Positions 25,484 to 35,618 of a DNA stretch of 64,000 nt are shown here, one piece after another (the stretch's first letter is position 1; every line of letters begins with the position of its first letter). Position numbers and translations under genes: made by a program. The stretch is from Chirona hameri (lineage: Eukaryota > Arthropoda > Thecostraca > Balanomorpha > Balanidae), in NCBI GenBank assembly GCA_036785665.1, contig JAXIVJ010000163.1:124001-188000 (forward strand). The letters run 5' to 3'. Under the pieces are notes generated by a model. It worked only from the letters and a program-made list of their open reading frames with translations, had not been told where the DNA came from and did not search any database.

Positions 25484-25505
25484 ATATCAAAATACACCCA
25501 TGTTT
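25484..25505. other. Inversion junction between the two satellite arms (25494/25495)
   Basis: The left array runs correctly through 'atatcaaaata' to 25494 (unit phase 127), where 'ttcaaaat' should follow. From 25495, 'cacccatg' is the reverse complement of unit phase 368 and descends from there. I see no microhomology at the joint. Orientation is reversed for the rest of the window. Private variants next to the joint on the left ('ggactattt' near 24965, 'aatttcacc' near 24519, 'gttgttggggcc' near 25399) are not mirrored on the right, and those on the right (25981-28110) are not mirrored on the left. Confidence 0.95.
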
Positions 25506-25735
25506 TCTGGGTGTGCGTCTGAGCCTCTTCGACCAGTGACGGCGCCCCTCCGACCAGTGATGGCGCCCCTCTGGCAAGTGAAGGCGCCCCTTCGACCAGT
25601 GAAGGCGCCCGCCCCTCTGGCAAGTAATCATGCGCCCCTCTGGCATGATTATTTTCACTTCAACCAGGCAATGTGATATTTTGCCCCACTAACTTTTATT
25701 GTGAAGTGAAGGGCGGGTGGAATATATTTTGAATA
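25495..25735 (-). repeat. 241-bp asymmetric centre of the giant inverted repeat
   Basis: The left arm ends at phase 127 and the right arm starts at phase 368, so 241 bp of inverted unit lie between the inner ends of the palindromic arms. True fold-back pairing begins at 25494 and 25736. This partial unit is type B (cgaccagtg and attgtgaag), although the next six inverted units are type A. Confidence 0.85.
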
Positions 25736-25854
25736 TATTTTGATATTTTGCCCCACTAACTTTTATTGTGAAGTGAAGGGCGGGTGGAATTTCTTCAAAT
25801 GGTCCAACAACTTCCCGCTTGGCCCCACCAACTTTTGTCAGATTTGAACGGTCC

Positions 25855-28472
25855 CTGGCTTTAAAATGATTATTTTCACTTCAAGCATGGAAAATAAACA
25901 GGCAATGTGATAGTTTGCCACACTAACTTTTATCTGAAAACATCCACCCTTATTTCCACCCATGTTTTCTGGGTGTGCGTCTGAGCCTCTTCGACCAGTG
26001 ACGGCGCACCTCCGACCAGTGATGGCGCCCCTCTGGCAAGTGAAGGCGCCCCTTCGACCATTGAAGGCGCCCGCCCCTCTGGCAAGTAATCATGCGCCCC
26101 TCTGGCATGATTATTTTCACTTCAACCAGGCAATGTGATATTTTGCCCCACTAACTTTTATTTTGAAGTGAAGGGCGGGTGGAATATATTTTGAATATAT
26201 TTTGATATTTTGCAACACTAACTTTTATTGTGAAGTGAAGGGCGGGTGGAATTTCTTCAAATGGTCCAACAACTTCCCGCTTGGCCCCACCAACTTTTGT
26301 CAGATTTGAACGGTCCCTGGCTTTAAAATGATTATTTTCACTTCAAGCAAGGAAAATAAACAGGCAATGTGATAGTTTGCCACACTAACTTTTATCTGAA
26401 AACATCCACCCTTATTTCCACCCATGTTTTCTGGGTGTGCGTCTGAGCCTCTTCGACCAGTGACGGCGCCCCTCCGACCAGTGATGACGCCCCTCTGGCA
26501 AGTGAAGGCGCCCCTTCGACCATTGAAGGCGCCCGCCCCTCTGGCAAGTAATCATGCGCCCCTCTGGCATGATTATTTTCACTTCAACCAGGCAATGTGA
26601 TATTTTGCCCCACTAACTTTTATTTTGAAGTGAAGGGCGGGTGGAATATATTTTGAATATATTTTGATATTTTGCCCCACTAACTTTTATTGTGAAGTGA
26701 AGGGCGGGTGGAATTTCTTCAAATGGTCCAACAACTTCCCGCTTGGCCCCACCAACTTTTGTCAGATTTGAACGGTCCCTGGCTTTAAAATGATTATTTT
26801 CACTTCAAGCATGGAAAATAAACAGGCAATGTGATAGTTTGCCACACTAATTTTTATCTGAAAACATCCACCCTTATTTCCACCCATGTTTTCTGGGTGT
26901 GCGTCTGAGCCTGTTCGACCAGTGACGGCGCCCCTCCGACCAGTGATGGCGCCCCTCTGGCAAGTGAAGGCGCCCCTTCGACCATTGAAGGCGCCCGCCC
27001 CTCTGGCAAGTAATAATGCGCCCCTCTGGCATGATTATTTTCACTTCAACCAGGCAATGTGATATTTTGCCCCACTAACTTTTATTTTGAAGTGAAGGGC
27101 GGGTGGAATATATTTTGAATATATTTTGATATTTTGCCCCACTAACTTTTATTGTGAAGTGAAGGGCGGGTGGAATTTCTTCAAATGGTCCAACAACTTC
27201 CCGCTTGGCCCCACCAACTTTTGTCAGATTTGAACGGTCCCTGGCTTTAAAATGATTATTTTCACTTCAAGCATGGAAAATAAACAGGCAATGTGATAGT
27301 TTGCCACACTAACTTTTATCTGAAAACATCCACCCTTATTTCCACCCATGTTTTCTGGGTGTGCGTCTGAGCCTCTTCGACCAGTGACGGCGCCCCTCCG
27401 ACCAGTGATGGCGCCCCTCTGGCAATTGAAGGCGCCCCTTCGACCATTGAAGGCGCCCGCCCCTCTGGCAAGTAATCATGCGCCCCTCTGGCATGATTAT
27501 TTTCACTTCAACCAGGCAATGTGATATTTTGCCCCACTAACTTTTATTTTGAAGTGAAGGGCGGGTGGAATATATTTTGAATATATTTTGATATTTTGCC
27601 CCACTAACTTTTATTGTGAAGTGAAGGGCGGGTGGAATTTCTTCAAATGGTCCAACAACTTCCCGCTTGGCCCCACCAACTCTTGTCAGATTTGAACGGT
27701 CCCTGGCTTTAAAATGATTATTTTCACTTCAAGCATGGAAAATAAACAGGCAATGTGATAGTTTGCCACACTAACTTTTATCTGAAAACATCCACCCTTA
27801 TTTCCACCCATGTTTTCTGGGTGTGCGTCTGAGCCTCTTCGACCAGTGACGGCGCCCCTCCGACCAGTGATGGCGCCCCTCTGGCAAGTGAAGGCGCCCC
27901 TTCGACCATTGAAGGCGCCCGCCCCTCTGGCAAGTAATCATGCGCCCCTCTGGCATGATTATTTTCACTTCAACCAGGCAATGTGATATTTTGCCCCACT
28001 AACTTTTATTTTGAAGTGAAGGGCGGGTGGAATATATTTTGAATATATTTTGATATTTTGCCACACTAACTTTTATTGTGAAGTGAAGGGCGGGTGGAAT
28101 TTCTTCAAATGCCAACAACTTCCCGCTTGGCCCCACCAACTTTTGTCAGATTTGAACGGTCCCTGGCTTTAAAATGATTATTTTCACTTCAAGCATGGAA
28201 AATAAACAGGCAATGTGATAGTTTGCCACACTAACTTTTATCTGAAAACATCCACCCTTATTTCCACCCATGTTTTCTGGGTGTGCGTCTGAGCCTCTTC
28301 GACCAGTGACGGCGCCCCTCCGACCAGTGATGGCGCCCCTCTGGCAAGTGAAGGCGCCCCTTCGACCATTGAAGGCGCCCGCCCCTCTGGCAAGTAATCA
28401 TGCGCCCCTCTGGCATGATTATTTTCACTTCAACCAGGCAATGTGATATTTTGCCCCACTAACTTTTATTTT
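25855..28472 (-). repeat. Inverted type A units with many private mutations
   Basis: These are type A units ('accattgaagg' with 'attttgaag', one with 'attgaaggcg' twice near 27424). Almost every unit has its own changes, including 'cggcgcacc' near 26002, 'tgcaacac' near 26212, 'caagcaagg' near 26345, 'gatgacgcc' near 26481, 'gcctgttcg' near 26909, 'taataatg' near 27011, 'aactcttg' near 27678 and a 2-bp loss near 28110. This density is higher than in the left arm and fits a zone that escapes homogenisation, as is usual at array or inversion edges. Confidence 0.8.
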
Positions 28473-31170
28473 GAAGTGAAGGGCGGGTGGAATATATTTT
28501 GAATATATTTTGATATTTTGCCCCACTAACTTTTATTGTGAAGTGAAGGGCGGGTGGAATTTCTTCAAATGGTCCAACAACTTCCCGCTTTGCCCCACCA
28601 ACTTTTGTCAGATTTGAACGGTCCCTGGCTTTAAAATGATTATTTTCACTTCAAGCATGGAAAATAAACAGGCAATGTGATAGTTTGCCACACTAACTTT
28701 TATCTGAAAACATCCACCCTTATTTCCACCCATGTTTTCTGGGTGTGCGTCTGAGCCTCTTCGACCAGTGACGGCGCCCCTCCGACCAGTGATGGCGCCC
28801 CTCTGGAGAGTGAAGGCGCCCCTTCGACCAGTGAAGGCGCCCGCCCCTCTGGCAAGTAATCATGCGCCCCTCTGGCATGATTATTTTCACTTCAACCAGG
28901 CAATGTGATATTTTGCCCCACTAACTTTTATTGTGAAGTGAAGGGCGGGTGGAATATATTTTGAATATATTTTGATATTTTGCCCCACTAACTTTTATTG
29001 TGAAGTGAAGGGCGGGTGGAATTTCTTCAAATGGTCCAACAACTTCCCGCTTTGCCCCACCAACTTTTGTCAGATTTGAACGGTCCCTGGCTTTAAAATG
29101 ATTATTTTCACTTCAAGCATGGAAAATAAACAGGCAATGTGATAGTTTGCCACACTAACTTTTATCTGAAAACATCCACCCTTATTTCCACCCATGTTTT
29201 CTGGGTGTGCGTCTGAGCCTCTTCGACCAGTGACGGCGCCCCTCCGACCAGTGATGGCGCCCCTCTGGCAAGTGAAGGCGCCCCTTCGACCAGTGAAGGC
29301 GCCCGCCCCTCTGGCAAGTAATCATGCGCCCCTCTGGCATGATTATTTTCACTTCAACCAGGCAATGTGATATTTTGCCCCACTAACTTTTATTGTGAAG
29401 TGAAGGGCGGGTGGAATATATTTTGAATATATTTTGATATTTTGCCCCACTAACTTTTATTGTGAAGTGAAGGGCGGGTGGAATTTCTTCAAATGGTCCA
29501 ACAACTTCCCGCTTGGCCCCACCAACTTTTGTCAGATTTGAACGGTCCCTGGCTTTAAAATGATTATTTTCACTTCAAGCATGGAAAATAAACAGGCAAT
29601 GTGATAGTTTGCCACACTAACTTTTATCTGAAAACATCCACCCTTATTTCCACCCATTTTTTCTGGGTGTGCGTCTGAGCCTCTTCGACCAGTGACGGCG
29701 CCCCTCCGACCAGTGATGGCGCCCCTCTGGCAAGTGAAGGCGCCCCTTCGACCAGTGAAGGCGCCCGCCCCTCTGACAAGTAATCATGCGCCCCTCTGGC
29801 ATGATTATTTTCACTTCAACTAGGCAATGTGATATTTTGCCCCACTAACTTTTATTGTGAAGTGAAGGGCGGGTGGAATATATTTTGAATATATTTTGAT
29901 ATTTTGCCCCACTAACTTTTATTGTGAAGTGAAGGGCGGGTGGAATTTCTTCAAATGGTCCAACAACTTCCCGCTTGGCCCCACCAACTTTTGTCAGATT
30001 TGAACGGTCCCTGGCTTTAAAATGATTATTTTCACTTCAAGCATGGAAAATAAACAGGCAATGTGATAGTTTGCCACACTAACTTTTATCTGAAAACATC
30101 CACCCTTATTTCCACCCATGTTTTCTGGGTGTGCGTCTGAGCCTCTTCGACCAGTGACGGCGCCCCTCCGACCAGTGATGGCGCCCCTCTGGCAAGTGAA
30201 GGCGCCCCTTCGACCAGTGAAGGCGCCCGCCCCTCTGGCAAGTAATCATGCGCCCCTCTGGCATGATTATTTTCACTTCAACCAGGCAATGTGATATTTT
30301 GCCCCACTAACTTTTATTGTGAAGTGAAGGGCGGGTGGAATATATTTTGAATATATTTTGATATTTTGCCCCACTAACTTTTATTGTGAAGTGAAGGGCG
30401 GGTGGAATTTCTTCAAATGGTCCAACAACTTCCCGCTTTGCCCCACCAACTTTTGTCAGATTTGAACGGTCCATGGCTTTAAAATGATTATTGTCACTTC
30501 AACCAGGCAATGTGATATTTTGCCCCACTAACTTTTATCTGAAACGATACACCCTTATTTCCACCCATGTTTTCTGGGTGTGCGTCTGGGCCCCTCCGAA
30601 CAGTGACGGCGCCCCCTCCAGCCAGTGACGGCGCCCCTCCGACCTGTGACGGCGACCCCCCAGCCAGTGAAGGCGCCCTTCCGGCCAGTGAAGGCGCCCC
30701 TCTGGCCAGTGAAGGCGCCCCTCCGGCTTTGCCCCAACAACTTTTGTCAGATTTGAACGGTCCCTAGCATTAAAATGACTATTTTCACTTCAAACATGGA
30801 AAATAAACAGGCAATGTGATAGTTTGCCACACTAACTTTTATCTGAAAACATCCACCCTTATTTCCACCCATGTTTTCTGGGTGTGCGTCTGAGCCTCTT
30901 CGACCAGTGACGGCGCCCCTCCGACCAGTGATGGCGCCCCTCTGGCAAGTGAAGGCCCCCTTCGACCAGTGAAGGCGCCCGCCCCTCTGGCAAGTGACGG
31001 CGCCCCCTCCAGCCAGTGACGGCGTCCCTCCGACGTGTGACGGCGACCCCCCAGCCAGTGAAGGCGCACCTCCGGCCTTCAAATGATAGTTATGATAGTT
31101 TTCCCTACTAAGTTTTATCTGAAAAGATCCACCAATATTTCCACCCATGTGTTCTCGGTGTGCATCTGAG

Positions 31171-31325
31171 CCCCTCCAACCAGTGACGGCGCCCCCTCCA
31201 GCCAGTGAAGGCGCCCCTCCGACTAGTGACGGCGCCCCTCCGGCCAGTAAAGGCCGGAGGGGCGCCGTCACTGGTCGGAGGGGCGCCGTCACTGGCCGGA
31301 GGGGCGCCTTCACTGGCTGGAGGGG
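31171..31325. repeat. Long imperfect hairpin in block copy 1
   Basis: The arms, 31171-31245 and 31252-31325, pair around the 6-nt loop 'agtaaa' (31246-31251). The inner 21 bp pair perfectly; across about 75 bp I count five mismatches and one single-base bulge. It arose by inverting the 21-bp GC subrepeats against each other ('ccctccggcc' then 'ggccggaggg'). A stem this GC-rich should be very stable as RNA or as a cruciform. No protein or RNA gene assignment is supported. Confidence 0.88.
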
Positions 31326-31367
31326 GCCAGAGATTTTCACTTCAAACATGGCTAGTGATGGCGCCCC

Positions 31368-31415
31368 ACGAAATGCTAAAAGTAGGACGGAAGTCTTTCG
31401 AGGGATGTTTTGCAA
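31368..31415. other. About 48 bp with no match to the satellite unit
   Basis: From 'acgaaatgctaaaag' to 'gggatgttttgcaa' I cannot align the sequence to any phase of the 462-bp unit or to the 21-bp subrepeat. It sits between a degenerate satellite piece and normal 'gggcgggtggaatttc'. It could be a residue of inserted or flanking DNA captured when the block formed. It recurs at 36473-36520 and 39562-39609 as part of the block. Confidence 0.6.
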
Positions 31416-31492
31416 GGGCGGGTGGAATTTCTTCAAATGGTCCAACAACTTCCCGCTTGGCCCCACCAACTTTTGTCAGATTTGAACGGTCC

Positions 31493-31713
31493 CTGGCTTT
31501 AAAATGATTATTTTCACTTCAACCAGGCGATGTGATATTTTGCCCCACTAACTTTTATTGTGAAGTGAAGGGCGGGTGGAATATATTTTGAATATATTTT
31601 GATATTTTGCCCCACTAACTTTTATTGTGAAGTGAAGGGCGGGTGGAATTTCTTCAAATGGTCCAACAACTTCCCGCTTTGCCCCACCAACTTTTGTCAG
31701 ATTTGAACGGTCC
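31493..31713 (-). repeat. 221-bp short unit directly after block copy 1
   Basis: 'tgattattttcacttcaa' joins straight to 'ccaggcgatg', omitting the 241 bp that normally lie between the two copies of this 18-bp repeat. The G in 'ggcgatg' (long units have 'ggcaatg') is shared by all short units of the window and points to a single founder deletion. Confidence 0.93.
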
Positions 31714-33376
31714 CTGGCTTTAAAATGATTATTTTCACTTCAAGCATGGAAAATAAACAGGCAATGTGATAGTTTGCCACACTAACTTTTATCTGAAAAC
31801 ATCCACCCTTATTTCCACCCATGTTTTCTGGGTGTGCGTCTGAGCCTCTTCGACCAGTGACGGCGCCCCTCCGACCAGTGATGGCGCCCCTCTGGCAAGT
31901 GAAGGCGCCCCTTCCACCAGTGAAGGCGCCCGCCCCTCTGGCAAGTAATCATGCGCCCCTCTGGCATGATTATTTTCACTTCAACCAGGCAATGTGATAT
32001 TTTGCCCCACTAACTTTTATTGTGAAGTGAAGGGCGGGTGGAATATATTTTGAATATATTTTGATATTTTGCCCCACTAACTTTTATTGTGAACTGAAGG
32101 GCGGGTGGAATTTCTTCAAATGGTCCAACAACTTCCCGCTTGGCCCCACCAACTTTTGTCAGATTTGAACGGTCCCTGGCTTTAAAATGATTATTTTCAC
32201 TTCAAGCATGGAAAATAAACAGGCAATGTGATAGTTTGCCACACTAACTTTTATCTGAAAACATCCACCCTTATTTCCACCCATGTTTTCTGGGTGTGCG
32301 TCTGAGCCTCTTCGACCAGTGACGGCGCCCCTCCGACCAGTGATGGCGCCCCTCTGGCAAGTGAAGGCGCCCCTTCGACCAGTGAAGGCGCCCGCCCCTC
32401 TGGCAAGTAATCATGCGCCCCTCTGGCATGATTATTTTCACTTCAACCAGGCAATGTGATATTTTGCCCCACTAACTTTATTGTGAAGTGAAGGGCGGGT
32501 GGAATATATTTTGAATATATTTTGATATTTTGCCCCACTAACTTTTATTGTGAAGTGAAGGGCGGGTGGAATTTCTTCAAATGGTCCAACAACTTCCCGC
32601 TTTGCCCCACCAACTTTTGTCAGATTTGAACGGTCCCTGGCTTTAAAATGATTATTTTCACTTCAAGCATGGAAAATAAACAGGCAATGTGATAATTTGC
32701 CACACTAACTTTTATCTGAAAACATCCACCCTTATTTCCACCCATGTTTTCTGGGTGTGCGTCTGAGCCTCTTCGACCAGTGACGGCGCCCCTCCGACCA
32801 GTGATGGCGCCCCTCTGGCAAGTGAAGGCGCCCCTTCGACCAGTGAAGGCGCCCGCCCCTCTGGCAAGTAATCATGCGCCCCTCTGGCATGATTATTTTC
32901 ACTTCAACCAGGCAATGTGATATTTTGCCCCACTAACTTTTATTGTGAAGTGAAGGGCGGGTGGAATATATTTTGAATATATTTTGATATTTTGCCCCAC
33001 TAACTTTTATTGTGAAGTGAAGGGCGGGTGGAATTTCTTCAAATGGTCCAACAACTTCCCGCTTGGCCCCACCAACTTTTGTCAGATTTGAACGGTCCCT
33101 GGCTTTAAAATGATTATTTTCACTTCAAGCATGGCAAATAAACAGGCAATGTGATAGTTTGCCACACTAACTTTTATCTGAAAACATCCACCCTTATTTC
33201 CACCCATGTTTTCTGGGTGTGCGTCTGAGCCTCTTCGACCAGTGACGGCGCCCCTCCGACCAGTGATGGCGCCCCTCTGGCAAGTGAAGGCGCCCCTTCG
33301 ACCAGTGAAGGCGCCCGCCCCTCTGGCAAGTAATCATGCGCCCCTCTGGCATGATTATTTTCACTTCAACCAGGCA

Positions 33377-35618
33377 ATGTGATATTTTGCCCCACTAACT
33401 TTTATTGTGAAGTGAAGGGCGGGTGGAATATATTTTGAATATATTTTGATATTTTGCCCCACTAACTTTTATTGTGAAGTGAAGGGCGGGTGGAATTTCT
33501 TCAAATGGTCCAACAACTTCCCGCTTGGCCCCACCAACTTTTGTCAGATTTGAACGGTCCCTGGCTTTAAAATGATTATTTTCACTTCAAGCATGGAAAA
33601 TAAACAGGCAATGTGATAGTTTGCCACACTAACTTTTATCTGAAAACATCCACCCTTATTTCCACCCATGTTTTCTGGGTGTGCGTCTGAGCCCCTTCGA
33701 CCAGTGACGGCGCCCCTCCGACCAGTGATGGCGCCCCTCTGGCAAGTGAAGGCGCCCCTTCGACCAGTGAAGGCGCCCGCCCCTCTGGCAAGTAATCATG
33801 CGCCCCTCTGGCATGATTATTTTCACTTCAACCAGGCAATGTGATATTTTGCCCCACTAACTTTTATTGTGAAGTGAAGGGCGGGTGGAATATATTTTGA
33901 ATATATTTTGATATTTTGCCCCACTAACTTTTATTGTGAAGTGAAGGGCGGGTGGAATTTCTTCAAATGGTCCAACAACTTCCCGCTTGGCCCCACCAAC
34001 TTTTGTCAGATTTGAACGGTCCCTGGCTTTAAAATGATTATTTTCACTTCAAGCATGGAAAATAAACGGGCAATGTGATAGTTTGCCACACTAACTTTTA
34101 TCTGAAAACATCCAACCTTATTTCCACCCATGTTTTCTGGGTGTGCGTCTGAGCCTCTTCGACCAGTGACGGCGCCCCTCCGACCAGTGATGGCGCCCCT
34201 CTGGCAAGTGAAGGCGCCCCTTCAACCATTGAAGGCGCCCGCCCCTCTGGCAAGTAATCATGCGCCCCTCTGGCATGATTATTTTCACTTCAACCAGGCA
34301 ATGTGATATTTTGCCCCAATAACTTTTATTTTGAAGTGAACGGCGGGTGGAATATATTTTGAATATATTTTGATATTTTGCCCCACTAACTTTTATTGTG
34401 AAGTGAAGGGCGGGTGGAATTTCTTCAAATGGTCCAACAACTTCCCGCTTGGCCCCACCAACTTTTGTCAGATTTGAACGGTCCCTGGCTTTAAAATGAT
34501 TATTTTCACTTCAAGCATGGAAAATAAACAGGCAATGTGATAGTTTGCCACACTAACTTTTATCTGAAAACATCCACCCTTATTTCCACCCATGTTTTCT
34601 GGGTGTGCGTCTGAGCCTCTTCGACCAGTGACGGCGCCCCTCCGACCAGTGATGGCGCCCCTCTGGCAAGTGAAGGCGCCCCTTCGACCAGTGAAGGCGC
34701 CCGCCCCTCTGGCAAGTAATCATGCGCCCCTCTGGCATGATTATTTTCACTTCAACCAGGCAATGTGATATTTTGCCCCACTAACTTTTATTGTGAAGTG
34801 AAGGGCGGGTGGAATATATTTTGAATATATTTTGATATTTTGCCCCACTAACTTTTATTGTGAAGTGAAGGGCGGGTGGAATTTCTTCAAATGGTCCAAC
34901 AACTTCCCGCTTGGCCCCACCAACTTTTGTCAGATTTGAACGGTCCCTGGCTTTAAAATGATTATTTTCACTTCAAGCATGGAAAATAAACAGGCAATGT
35001 GATAGTTTGCCACACTAACTTTTATCTGAAAACATCCACCCTTATTTCCACCCATGTTTTCTGGGTGTGCGTCTGAGCCTCTTCGACCAGTGACGGCGCC
35101 CCTCCGACCAGTGATGGCGCCCCTCTGGCAAGTGAAGGCGCCCCTTCGACCATTGAAGGCGCCCGCCCCTCTGGCAAGTAATCATGCGCCCCTCTGGCAT
35201 GATTATTTTCACTTCAACCAGGCAATGTGATATTTTGCCCCACTAACTTTTATTTTGAAGTGAAGGGCGGGTGGAATATATTTTGAATATATTTTGATAT
35301 TTTGCCCCACTAACTTTTATTGTGAAGGCGCCCGCCCCTCTGGCAAGTAATCATGCGCCCCTCTGGCATGATTATTTTCACTTCAACCAGGCAATGTGAT
35401 ATTTTGCCCCACTAACTTTTATTGTGAAGTGAAGGGCGGGTGGAATATATTTTGAATATATTTTGATATTTTGCCCCACTAACTTTTATTGTGAAGTGAA
35501 GGGCGGTTGGAATTTCTTCAAATGGTCCAACAACTTCCCGCTTTGCCCTACCAACTTTTGTCAGATTTGAACGGTCCATGGCTTTAAAATGATTATTGTC
35601 ACTTCAACCAGGCAATGT
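33377..35618 (-). repeat. Segment duplicated at 61759-64000
   Basis: The offset is 28,382 bp. Shared markers are 'gagcccctt' (33689/62071), 'aaacgggca' (34064/62446), 'atccaacc' (34110/62492), 'cttcaaccatt' (34220/62602), 'gtgaacggcggg' (34337/62719), the 169-bp partial duplication (35323/63705), 'gggcggttgg' (35500/63882), 'gccctacc' and 'ggtccatgg'. The left limit is the mismatch at 33376 (A) and 61758 (G). The right limit is beyond the window. Confidence 0.86.
35154..35322 (-). repeat. 169-bp partial unit duplication
   Basis: The sequence from 'tgaaggcgcccgc' at 35154 restarts at 35323 immediately after 'cttttattg', so part of the unit is repeated out of register. The joint lies in the 5-bp microhomology 'tgaag', shared by 'gtgaagtgaaggg' and 'gtgaaggcgccc'. 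The same joint occurs at 63705, so it predates the 28.4-kb-offset duplication. Confidence 0.85.

Larger units (their letters stand above)
1..25494 (+). repeat. Left satellite array: 55 tandem 462-bp units plus a 127-bp partial unit
   Basis: Taking 'aaagccaggg' as unit start, units begin at 1, 463, 925, 1387 and so on to 25368. The length equals 55 x 462 minus 43 bp, fully explained by two 21-bp deletions (units at 14323 and 23541) and one 1-bp deletion near 20405. Units are nearly identical, mostly with none to three substitutions each, so the array is young or strongly homogenised. Most units are type A ('cttcaaaat' in the second 67-bp repeat and 'cttcaatgg' in the GC block). Four are type B ('cttcacaat' and 'cttcactgg'), beginning at 2773, 5545, 10627 and 17074. 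No gene, RNA gene or transposon end is visible anywhere in this 25 kb. Every unit carries stops that keep frames short on both strands. Eukaryotic satellite DNA is the confident call; chromosomal position is not determinable. Confidence 0.97.
30473..31492 (-). repeat. 1,020-bp degenerate GC-expanded satellite block, copy 1
   Basis: The block starts at 'ccatggcttt' (normally ccctggcttt) and ends where a normal 'ctggcttt' begins at 31493. It is made of three degenerate units whose GC minisatellites are expanded with divergent 21-bp subrepeats (cagtgaaggcgcccytccgg type). It contains altered A-parts ('ctgaaacgatacac', 'ccctagcatt', 'atagttatgatag', 'atgtgttctcgg') and a 155-bp hairpin at 31171-31325. 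A stretch of about 48 bp (31368-31415) does not match the satellite. Several open frames (up to 240 codons) cross it on both strands, but they only translate the 21-bp repeat as heptapeptides and are not accepted as genes. Confidence 0.9.
28473..34223 (-). repeat. 5.75-kb segment duplicated at 36667-42417
   Basis: The offset is 8,194 bp throughout. Shared rare markers are 'ctggagagtg' (28803/36997), 'cacccatttttt' (29651/37845), 'caactaggc' (29818/38012), the 1,020-bp block (30473/38667), 'cttccaccag' (31911/40105), a one-T loss in 'aactttattg' (32474/40668), 'gataatttg' (32690/40884), 'catggcaaat' (33130/41324), 'gagcccctt' (33689/41883), 'aaacgggca' (34064/42258) and 'atccaacc' (34110/42304). 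Only a few private differences were noticed (for example 29775, 32095 and 40058). The limits are the first mismatches, near 28472 and at 34224. Confidence 0.87.

Noticed and set aside
1..25494. CRISPR array
   Set aside because: Repeats are 462 bp, contiguous and without unique spacers, and no cas-like gene is present.
25383..25658. 91-codon minus-strand open frame crossing the inversion joint
   Set aside because: It is created by the rearrangement fusing two satellite phases. Its product is mostly the translated GC subrepeat.
25484..25745. Fold-back sequencing artefact at the inversion
   Set aside because: Private variants on either side are not mirrored, as they would be if one strand had been read back. 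Read-level proof is still lacking.
30747..31469. 240-codon open frame on the minus strand (also at 35852-36574 and 38941-39663)
   Set aside because: It translates the 21-bp repeat as a heptapeptide repeat and runs through satellite-derived spacer. Overlapping open frames exist on both strands of the same block, because 21 is a multiple of 3. No recognisable domain, and its repeated presence follows from block duplication.
30555..31507. Small open frames of 61 to 112 codons on both strands of the 1,020-bp blocks (equivalents at 35660-36612 and 38749-39701)
   Set aside because: They are frames of the same GC-expanded repeat, mutually overlapping, with low-complexity Gly/Ala/Arg-rich products.
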